Part shown: positions 1-5,354 of the stretch, piece by piece
Layout of the letters: each line of letters opens with the position of its first letter
How positions within the stretch are numbered: position 1 is the stretch's first letter
DNA from: an uncultured Planctomycetaceae bacterium
Lineage (GTDB): Bacteria > Planctomycetota > Planctomycetia > Pirellulales > Lacipirellulaceae
NCBI GenBank assembly: GCA_937860165.1
Contig: CALMBE010000053.1
Span: 1 to 7,342, forward strand
Length of the DNA stretch: 7,342 nucleotides
Direction: 5' to 3'
Notes under the pieces: model-generated
What the model saw: the letters and a program-made list of their open reading frames with translations, nothing else
What the model was told of the DNA's origin: nothing
Database searches by the model: none
Program-made: the position numbers and the translations under genes

Positions 1-10
1 GATGGGGCGT

Positions 11-39
11 GCCGGAACTGCGGGGTACCTTGTTCCGGC
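11..39. repeat. Short inverted repeat (8-bp perfect stem)
   Basis: GCCGGAAC at 11-18 is the exact reverse complement of GTTCCGGC at 32-39, leaving a 13-base loop that contains the palindrome GGTACC. It lies beyond the end of the minus-strand pseudopilin operon. No T-run follows on either strand, so it does not look like a standard intrinsic terminator. A dispersed palindromic intergenic element is the more likely reading, but that rests on general resemblance only. Confidence 0.5.
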
Positions 40-54
40 CTACGATCTCGCGCG

Positions 55-114
55 TAGCATGGGCCCCCGGCCCGTGTCCTACAACGGTTTCGCACGGCCC
101 AGGGGGCCATGCTA
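55..114. repeat. Long GC-rich inverted repeat, possible dispersed element or terminator
   Basis: The arm at 55-76 (starting TAGCATGG) pairs with the arm at 93-114 (ending CCATGCTA) around a 16-base loop at 77-92. Allowing one bulged base on each side and one C-C mismatch gives about 20 base pairs, most of them G-C. It sits 70 bases past the stop of the last minus-strand pseudopilin gene, so as RNA it could end or protect that transcript. There is no U-tract after it. The outer TAGCATGG/CCATGCTA ends look like the boundaries of a palindromic repeat element, which could be tested by counting copies in the genome. Confidence 0.6.
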
Positions 115-132
115 CATCCGTTGATAAATCAT

Positions 133-157
133 CTCCGTGCCCTCAGTGGCTCCGTGG
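133..157 (-). repeat. Three degenerate tandem copies of a CCACGGAG-type unit
   Basis: Read on the minus strand, 157-150 is CCACGGAG, 149-142 is CCACTGAG and 141-133 is GGCACGGAG: three 8-9 base units with one or two changes each. Short tandem CACGGAG or CACAGAG runs of this kind recur in intergenic DNA of many planctomycetes and other environmental bacteria (general knowledge, not checked here). The block lies between the pseudopilin stop codon and the long inverted repeat, inside the non-coding left edge of the window. Confidence 0.5.
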
Positions 158-183
158 TTTTCCTGGAATTGTATAGCCGGGCC

Positions 184-831
184 TCAGTTGGGATCGGGAA
201 CATGGTTTTTGAGATTGGTCCCCAGGAATTGTGGGAGGGTCGTGGCTCCCAATTGCAATCGGGCACCCACCCAAGTCGCCGCCATCATATCGGTGGCCGG
301 GGCTTGCTCGAGCATCCCCACTTTCGATCGAAATGCGGTCAGTGTCGAGACTTCGCCCGTTGGGCTGGTTACCGTAACCACGATTCGTTTGAGGTCCGTT
401 TCGAGGATATCGTTCAAAATCCCAAGGGCTAAACTCATCCAGCGGACTTCCACCTGTTGCCGCCAATTGGAGAGTTCAATCCGCGAGGAACCATCTTTGT
501 CTTCGATTCCTATCTGATCATAGTTGGCGTAATCGTCGACATCGTCAAAGGCGACTCGATTGCCGGTTGATTCACCGCTATCCAACCCGAGCGTCGAACC
601 ATTGGCTTGCGGATCTTTGTAGGGCTGGGACATGATTTCGGACATCAGTTCCATCGCCAAATTAGGGCCCACTAGGCGTGTTGAATTGGCCTTCTGCGTG
701 CGGAGCACGGCCCCTAGGGTTTCTAGCGCAGCGACCAGCATCACTCCAACGACCAGCGACGAGACGATCACCTCGACCAGGCCCAGGCCAGTGCGCCGCT
801 TACTCTGCCGCTTAGAATTGAGAATGCTCAT
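184..831 (-). CDS. GspI/PilV-like minor pseudopilin (prepilin-type N-terminal domain)
   Basis: This 215-residue protein starts with a basic 15-residue leader ending in Gly15, followed by LGLVE and a strongly hydrophobic helix to about residue 43. That is a prepilin peptidase site: cleavage would follow Gly15 and leave Glu20 as the +5 glutamate needed for assembly. The rest is a soluble domain without further membrane segments, with a very acidic stretch near residues 95-115. Size, short globular domain and position as the last gene after H- and J-like pseudopilins fit the GspI/PilV group of minor pseudopilins, which help initiate the pseudopilus or pilus tip. The ATG at 831-829 overlaps the TGA of the gene upstream (828-830) as ATGA, which implies translational coupling. 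The prepilin assignment is secure; the I/V subtype is inferred from gene order and size. Confidence 0.88.
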   Translation of the reverse strand: MSILNSKRQSKRRTGLGLVEVIVSSLVVGVMLVAALETLGAVLRTQKANSTRLVGPNLAMELMSEIMSQPYKDPQANGSTLGLDSGESTGNRVAFDDVDDYANYDQIGIEDKDGSSRIELSNWRQQVEVRWMSLALGILNDILETDLKRIVVTVTSPTGEVSTLTAFRSKVGMLEQAPATDMMAATWVGARLQLGATTLPQFLGTNLKNHVPDPN

Positions 832-1910
832 GGCGTGGTACCCGCTGGGTCAGGTGCGATAGCTATCGTGACCGTGGTGTATTCTTCCAGTGAGGTAAGT
901 GAGAAGGCCAAGGCCCCGCTATCTCCGGTCGAGGCTTGGGTCAAGTACCCGGCACCGCCCGAACAACTATCGGTCCCCGTACTACTCCGGTCCATCGTGA
1001 TTGCCATGTTTCCTGTCAGGCCTGGGGAGTCGATGGTTACTTGGTCTCGATCAAAACTGCCGAGACGCAGAATCATCGCGCACTGGACAGTGGTTGTTAC
1101 CGCTGGGCAGGGTGCTGAAAAGAAAGGGGGTCCTTCTTGTGTGGCAAAGGTGTGAATCGGATTTGTCGGGTCCTGCCCCGAGAATCGCATGATCCAGCCG
1201 TAAGCGGTTTCGCTAGGGGTCCAACTGAATTGGAAGGAATTCGACCCGCTTGCGGTTGCCATTTTCCACCAGACTCCAAAAGACTGCGCTGGACTAGAAA
1301 TCGCAGCGGGTCCCCTGAAGATCAAATTCCACCCTGCGGGAGCTGCCAGTGAATTCACGGCATTTCCATCGGTTGCCACGCAGGCAATCATCAAATCTCC
1401 CTCGACCGTCCCCGTGGGTTTGCCAATCGTTATATTGTTCGAATTGGAACTACGCACACTTTCGCTGAATCCTTCGTAGGTGACGACATTGTCGGCCGTT
1501 AGAATCGGAGTCGCCGACATGGCCCGTGTCAGGGCCGTTAGGGAAAACCCTTGTACATCGTTAGCCAATGGCTCTACCGCGCCCCCGTTGTACTGAACCG
1601 TCAGGGGAGCACCCGCCACACCGGACCAGGCATAGCGGATCGCCTCGGCGGAACTGTCCCCGTTGCGATCGGGCACGAGTAGCGAAATCGCGTTCGCCGT
1701 GCGCTCGGTGATGCTGAGTGCTTGATTCAGGTCGCGATTCAAGTCATGCAGTATTCTACCTGCCGTCGAAACCTGGCATGTCGAGGAATCAGCGGATTGG
1801 AGTGACTTGCTCGCAATGAACAGCGAACCCGAAAGTCCAGCCACCAGCACCGCACTCGACACGAGGCTGACCACCAACTCCAGCAAAGTGTAGGCGTGGC
1901 GAGGGTTCAT
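828..1910 (-). CDS. GspJ-like minor pseudopilin fused to a large C-terminal beta-rich module
   Basis: About 360 residues. The leader is MNPRHA, followed by YTLLE, so cleavage would fall after Ala6 (not the usual Gly) with Glu11 at +5; a hydrophobic helix runs to about residue 32. Residues to about 130 resemble GspJ/PulJ-type minor pseudopilins, including a VPDRNGD segment and IRYAWSG strand found in planctomycete members. From about residue 155 to 352 there is an extra Gly/Ser/Thr-rich module with EGDLMIACVATDG, APAGW, VWWK and AYGWIMRFSGQDP motifs. That pattern is seen in secreted and phage-tail-like beta-sandwich proteins and makes the protein much longer than a typical GspJ of about 200 residues. 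The ATG at 1910 is preferred because GGAA precedes it by six bases and the leader is of normal length; an in-frame GTG at 1922 would add four residues. The TGA overlaps the next gene by four bases. Confidence 0.88.
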   Translation of the reverse strand: MNPRHAYTLLELVVSLVSSAVLVAGLSGSLFIASKSLQSADSSTCQVSTAGRILHDLNRDLNQALSITERTANAISLLVPDRNGDSSAEAIRYAWSGVAGAPLTVQYNGGAVEPLANDVQGFSLTALTRAMSATPILTADNVVTYEGFSESVRSSNSNNITIGKPTGTVEGDLMIACVATDGNAVNSLAAPAGWNLIFRGPAAISSPAQSFGVWWKMATASGSNSFQFSWTPSETAYGWIMRFSGQDPTNPIHTFATQEGPPFFSAPCPAVTTTVQCAMILRLGSFDRDQVTIDSPGLTGNMAITMDRSSTGTDSCSGGAGYLTQASTGDSGALAFSLTSLEEYTTVTIAIAPDPAGTTP

Positions 1911-1940
1911 TCGAGATTCCACTTGATCCGCATGGTGACT

Positions 1941-2456
1941 TTAGAGTTTTGAAATGGTTCCACCACTTGTCACTTCGACCGTTTCGAGGGTTCCCCCCGA
2001 ACGCACGACGACAGTTCCCGCAGCGCTAGGATGGCCGTCAAAATTGAAACTCAAGTTGCTCGTTCCACCAAAATCTGCCGAGACCAGCCGGGACTTAAAA
2101 TCGGCCTCCGAGAAGTCCACGGAATGGGCTTGGCTGGGTCGGTCGGCATCGGCCACGCCCACGAGCAAGTAACCATTGCCGGGAACATCGAACTGAATCA
2201 CCACGGTGGCACTCGTTTGTTGGGCAAAGCGCTTCGCAAATTTCAGATCGCCTACGATTCGGCTCGCCGCCGACTGGGCTCGGAAACTGGCCAATGACGC
2301 CTGGAACTTAGGAATCGCCGTGGCCCCCAAAATTCCCAAAATCAGCATCACTACAACCAACTCGATAATCGTCAGACCCGTTTTGCGGTGCTGGTGTCGG
2401 CAATCGTTTTGCCCCGGCTCCAAGCGATACCGGACAGATTGACGGTTAAGTGACAT
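1941..2456 (-). CDS. GspH/FimT-like pseudopilin
   Basis: This 171-residue protein has a prepilin signature: Gly27 followed by LTIIELVVVMLILGILG. The +5 glutamate is Glu32, and Pro22 of the mature protein (AIPKF) is the proline conserved in type IV pilins. After the helix comes a segment with RIVGDLKFAKRFAQQTSA, typical of the GspH/FimT helix, then a beta-rich half ending in a DGHPSAAGTVVVRSGG segment and a TSGG turn, as in GspH C-terminal domains. The role is a minor pseudopilin of a type II secretion or type IV pilus-like machine, in the inner membrane before assembly. The 27-residue leader is long; the only plausible later start is a TTG at residue 12. It starts 24 bases after the HD-GYP stop and ends 30 bases before the ATG of the GspJ-like gene, so it is part of the same transcript. 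Confidence 0.9.
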   Translation of the reverse strand: MSLNRQSVRYRLEPGQNDCRHQHRKTGLTIIELVVVMLILGILGATAIPKFQASLASFRAQSAASRIVGDLKFAKRFAQQTSATVVIQFDVPGNGYLLVGVADADRPSQAHSVDFSEADFKSRLVSADFGGTSNLSFNFDGHPSAAGTVVVRSGGTLETVEVTSGGTISKL

Positions 2457-2480
2457 TGTTGGAATCTCGGTTACATTTGC

Positions 2481-4079
2481 TCAATTGGAAAGTTGTTGGG
2501 CGCGTTGGTACTCCAAGCGATTCGACATCGGAGGCCGCGAGTAGTTTGCACGGATTTCTCGGATATCGGGTAGCGCCCGCAGAAACGCATCGACCAATTT
2601 CGCGTCCCATTGTGTCCCAGCACCTTCAGCCAAGATGTCGATGGCTTTCTCAATCGGCATTCCGTCGCGATACGTTCGATTGGAAGTCATGGCGTCGAAC
2701 GCATCGACGACAGCCAGCAACCGACCTTCCAAGGGGGTTGAGTCCCCCTGCAATTGGTCGGGGTAGCCCTTGCCGTCGTACCGTTCATGGTGGTGCAGCA
2801 CTCCCGGGAGTACATAGTCAAACTGTTCTAGCCCACGGAGGATGCTCCAACCAAGTTCTGGGTGGCGTTTAATTTCAGCATATTCTTCTTCGGAGAGCGG
2901 TCCATTCTTTTTTAGAACGGAATCGCTGATGCCGATCTTTCCCAGGTCGTGAAGCAACCCGGTCAGATAAAGTTGTTCGCAAGCTGTCTCATCGAGTCCG
3001 ATCTCCGCTCCCAATCGTTTGGCGTACAAGGCCACACGTTCGCTATGGCCGCACGTATATGGGTCGCGGGAATCGATGGCGGACACCAGTGCCCGCACGA
3101 CGTTGATCAGCAGTTGTTCACGCTCTTCGAGCAGCGTCAAATTATTGGCATGCGAAGCCAGCATGGCGGCCGCCGTGGTCAGCAGCGAGGTTTCACGGCT
3201 CCCAAGTTCGTTTTGGCTTAGTTTCCAGGGAGAGTCGTTGTCGAAATCGAGCTGTTGGCTACTGCGGTTGACTGCAAACAGCCATCCGATGCGAGCCTGT
3301 GCTGTAGATACTGGAATCAAAATAACTTCGCGGATGTTCGCAAGATGTTCCCGGAATTCGAAACCGCTGATCGCATTCCGCACCAAAGGGCGGTTGTCGG
3401 ACTGCTCGTCCAGTTCCGCAACAAACGCTTCGATTTGTCTGGGATCGAGCCGAGGCAGTTGATCGGGTTCCGCGGACCACTCGGATGCGACTCGTGGTTT
3501 GCCTTTCTGCCAGTCTAAGAAGTAGAGGTACTCGACCCCTGCAATTTGTCCCAACAACGAGAGTGAGAAAGTCGTCACCTGATTGAGATTAGAATTGCTT
3601 TCTTCGAGTGTGAGATGTTCAGCCATCGAGCGTAGAAACGTCAATTCCTCAAAATCTTCGCTTACCTGTTGCAGAAAGGCTTGATTCTCTTCGCGCAGGA
3701 ATTCAAGTTCGGATCCACGGTGGCCAGAGAGCAAGTATTGCTCGCAAGCAAACATAGCCAACTCGGCAACTTTAGGCTCGATACGGGCTGTCAACACCGA
3801 GCCTTCTTGGATCCCAGGGATGGCACAGGGTAGGACCAACAGGATGGTCTCGGGATCGACGTCCAACATTTGAGGCTTCTGGGCACGAGTAGCCCTCTCG
3901 AAAACATCGGTAAAGGCTCCCGAGTCTACGTTACCCTCACAGCTTTCTGAGACACATTCCCAATCCTCGTCATGCAGCAACCATAATCCCAATACCTGCC
4001 CCAACGCGTGTTCCAACCCTTCCACTTGGAGGGATCGCCGCATGCTCGCTGGGTCAAGGGTAGGGGTGGACAATGTCAT
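2481..4079 (-). CDS. GAF-like/HD-GYP cyclic-di-GMP phosphodiesterase
   Basis: A 532-residue soluble protein. Residues 1-120 are an N-terminal region I do not recognise, and 122-160 look like a coiled coil (EFLREENQAFLQQVSEDFEE). Residues about 160-318 form a GAF-like sensory domain. Residues about 322-512 are an HD-GYP domain with every hallmark: GHSERV (His345), the LLHDLGKIG motif (His377-Asp378), His406, a run of three His at 429-431 leading to HERYDGKGYP (GYP at 438-440), and Asp459/Asp462 in VVDAFDAMTS. HD-GYP enzymes hydrolyse cyclic di-GMP with a di- or tri-metal centre, so intact motifs suggest activity. There are no membrane segments, so it acts in the cytoplasm. It is the first gene of the minus-strand operon and is followed by three pseudopilin genes, which suggests control of filament assembly or secretion. 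The start at ATG 4079 is supported by GGAG nine bases upstream. Confidence 0.95.
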   Translation of the reverse strand: MTLSTPTLDPASMRRSLQVEGLEHALGQVLGLWLLHDEDWECVSESCEGNVDSGAFTDVFERATRAQKPQMLDVDPETILLVLPCAIPGIQEGSVLTARIEPKVAELAMFACEQYLLSGHRGSELEFLREENQAFLQQVSEDFEELTFLRSMAEHLTLEESNSNLNQVTTFSLSLLGQIAGVEYLYFLDWQKGKPRVASEWSAEPDQLPRLDPRQIEAFVAELDEQSDNRPLVRNAISGFEFREHLANIREVILIPVSTAQARIGWLFAVNRSSQQLDFDNDSPWKLSQNELGSRETSLLTTAAAMLASHANNLTLLEEREQLLINVVRALVSAIDSRDPYTCGHSERVALYAKRLGAEIGLDETACEQLYLTGLLHDLGKIGISDSVLKKNGPLSEEEYAEIKRHPELGWSILRGLEQFDYVLPGVLHHHERYDGKGYPDQLQGDSTPLEGRLLAVVDAFDAMTSNRTYRDGMPIEKAIDILAEGAGTQWDAKLVDAFLRALPDIREIRANYSRPPMSNRLEYQRAQQLSN

Positions 4080-4439
4080 TGGTATGAACTCCGAGCCAGT
4101 GGGAAATGCGCGATCGCTGACGACAACTCACAGGTAGTGAGCTGTATTTCCGCTGTTGGACTCTAGGGAAAGATAGCTCAGACTTTTTTCGCAGTTCCGG
4201 CGGAGGTGCGATTGTGACGCCCCGGTGGATTGCGCGGCCCAAATAGAGAAAGAACTTGAATTGAATGTTGGAATCCGTGCCAATTGTGCGAGTTGTAAAA
4301 GCTATTCATTTCACAACGGATTGCGAGGCTAAACAATTCTTATTGGAATCAATCGAGAATTGCAGTGCAGCAAGCTACGTTTGCATTACCAAGGGTAAGA
4401 GTTGATTCTTCAACATCGAAAGTATGTGAAGGGGTAATC
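4080..4439. promoter_or_regulatory. Divergent intergenic region between the HD-GYP operon and the pseudopilin operon
   Basis: These 360 bases separate two divergent gene sets and must hold promoters for both. The visible elements are a ribosome binding site for the minus gene (GGAG, plus-strand 4089-4092), one for the plus gene (GAAGGGG at 4428-4434, five bases before the ATG) and a hairpin at 4334-4362. The half nearer the plus gene (about 4240-4440) is AT-richer than the coding DNA. I could not pick a convincing -35/-10 pair or a sigma-54 GG-N10-GC site on either strand. No small gene with a credible start was seen. Confidence 0.5.
4334..4362. promoter_or_regulatory. AT-rich hairpin or operator-like dyad upstream of the pseudopilin gene
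   Basis: CAATTCT at 4334-4340 pairs with AGAATTG at 4356-4362 (7 bp). Inside it ATTG at 4342-4345 pairs with CAAT at 4350-4353 around a GAAT loop, with a small T versus CG internal loop. That makes 11 pairs in 29 bases. It ends 77 bases before the pilin start, so it could be an operator overlapping the promoter or a 5' untranslated hairpin stabilising an abundant pilin mRNA. No T-run follows it, so it is not a terminator. Confidence 0.35.
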
Positions 4440-4880
4440 ATGTCACATCAACGAAACGCATTTACACTGATCGAACTCGTAGTCGTAATTCTCATCCTGG
4501 GAATTCTCGCCGGCGTGGGTGCTCCGAAACTGTTTTCCACTTCGGGAGTGGCCACTGAAAACGGCTTAAAGCAAACTTTGTCCATCATCCGTGATGGGCT
4601 CGAATTGTATGCCGCCGATAACACCAACAGCTTTCCCCCCTGCACCGGCGACGGAACCGGGGCCGGAAACTTTCACGAAGTCATGAAGCAGCATCTCCGT
4701 GGTAAATTTCCCACGAGCCCCGTCGGAACGAAAGACAATTTGCTCAAACCGTCAGCAGCCGATCCACTGATCGCGGATGGCTCGACAGGCTGGATGTACA
4801 ACGTCACCACGGGTGAATTTATTTGCAACTCGACTGCTGTCACGCCCACGAATGCGGCTGTAACTTTCGACGATCTGTGA
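4440..4880 (+). CDS. GspG/PilA-like major pseudopilin
   Basis: A 146-residue prepilin. The leader MSHQRNA is followed by FTLIELVVVILILGILAGVGAP, so cleavage falls after Ala7 with Glu12 at +5 and the conserved mature Pro22. A long N-terminal helix continues to about residue 60 (GLELYAADN), then a short globular part with SFPPC, RGKFPTSP and GWMYN-TTGEF segments. These are typical of the GspG/type IV major pilin C-terminal sheet. Cys68 and Cys129 could form the C-terminal disulphide loop seen in many pilins. The ATG at 4440 is chosen because GAAGGGG lies five bases upstream; an in-frame ATG at 4365 would give an implausible 32-residue leader. It would polymerise into the shaft of a pseudopilus or pilus. 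The receiver gene follows after 54 bases, so it probably heads the plus-strand operon. Confidence 0.92.
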   Translation: MSHQRNAFTLIELVVVILILGILAGVGAPKLFSTSGVATENGLKQTLSIIRDGLELYAADNTNSFPPCTGDGTGAGNFHEVMKQHLRGKFPTSPVGTKDNLLKPSAADPLIADGSTGWMYNVTTGEFICNSTAVTPTNAAVTFDDL

Positions 4881-4934
4881 TGCAATTCGATTTATCGAAC
4901 AACGAACTTCCGGGGCAATCCCCACGAGTGCGCC

Positions 4935-5312
4935 ATGAACAAGAGTGTGCTAATTGTTGACGACAACCTCGCTCTGTTGCGCGTCACTCAGTTCGCCATG
5001 GAGCGAGCAGGATTTCAGACCCAAACGGCCCGCAACGGAAGATTGGCACTTGATCTTGCCAAATCAACGGCATTTGCCGCCGTGATAACCGACCAGCAGA
5101 TGCCCGAAATGACTGGCATTGAATTGAGCCGGGCCCTGCGTGCATTGCCGGAGTATCGGGAGTGCCCTATTTTTCTGCTGACGGCCAAGGGATTGGAGTT
5201 GGAATTGTCCCGACTTCGTGAAGATCTCGGCATCAATGGGGTGTTTTGCAAGCCATTTAGCCCCCTGGCGGTCGTAAAAGCGGTCGAAGATTCGATGATG
5301 ACCTGCGCCTAG
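4935..5312 (+). CDS. Single-domain CheY-like response regulator
   Basis: At 125 residues this is one receiver domain and nothing else. Asp9-Asp10 in VLIVDDN are the metal-binding acidic pair, Asp53 in VITDQQMPEMTG is the phospho-acceptor, Thr83 in FLLTAKG is the switch residue, and Lys106-Pro107 in CKPFSP is the conserved lysine and cis-proline. With no DNA-binding or enzymatic output domain it must act by protein-protein contact, like CheY or the Pil receivers, or as a phosphate shuttle. The kinase gene starts 42 bases after its stop, making that kinase the likely partner. The Shine-Dalgarno is weak, and the ATG at 4935 is supported mainly by the MNKSVLIVDD N-terminus being the normal receiver start. 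Confidence 0.95.
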   Translation: MNKSVLIVDDNLALLRVTQFAMERAGFQTQTARNGRLALDLAKSTAFAAVITDQQMPEMTGIELSRALRALPEYRECPIFLLTAKGLELELSRLREDLGINGVFCKPFSPLAVVKAVEDSMMTCA

Positions 5313-5354
5313 GTGGGAATGTGACAGCCAGCTTGACTCAATTTCAGAACTGCC

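Noticed and set aside
109..517. Open frames on the plus strand opposite the GspI-like gene
   Set aside because: They are antisense shadows of a gene with a clear prepilin signature and operon context; no motif or start signal supports them.
1907..1933. Eight-codon minus-strand frame (MRIKWNLE) whose TGA overlaps the ATG of the GspJ-like gene as ATGA
   Set aside because: It is very short, has no strong ribosome binding site and can arise by chance in a 30-base gap. A coupling leader peptide is possible but not supported.
4190..4201. A 12-base stretch that is the reverse complement of bases 11-22
   Set aside because: A few 12-base matches are expected by chance in a window of this size, and there is no flanking similarity.
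4054..4242. Open frame of 62 codons on the minus strand across the HD-GYP start
   Set aside because: It has no recognisable domain, its composition is not protein-like, and it overlaps the well-supported HD-GYP start and its ribosome binding site.
4080..4439. Sigma-54 (GG-N10-GC) or clear sigma-70 promoters in the divergent region
   Set aside because: Candidate GG and GC pairs had wrong spacing, and -35/-10 look-alikes matched poorly. Planctomycete promoters are not well enough defined to call by eye.
4886..4899. Small palindrome TTCGAT-TT-ATCGAA just after the pseudopilin stop, as a possible terminator or attenuator
   Set aside because: The stem is only 6 AT-rich pairs with a 2-base loop and has no T-run; it is too weak to call, although it could slow decay of the pilin mRNA.
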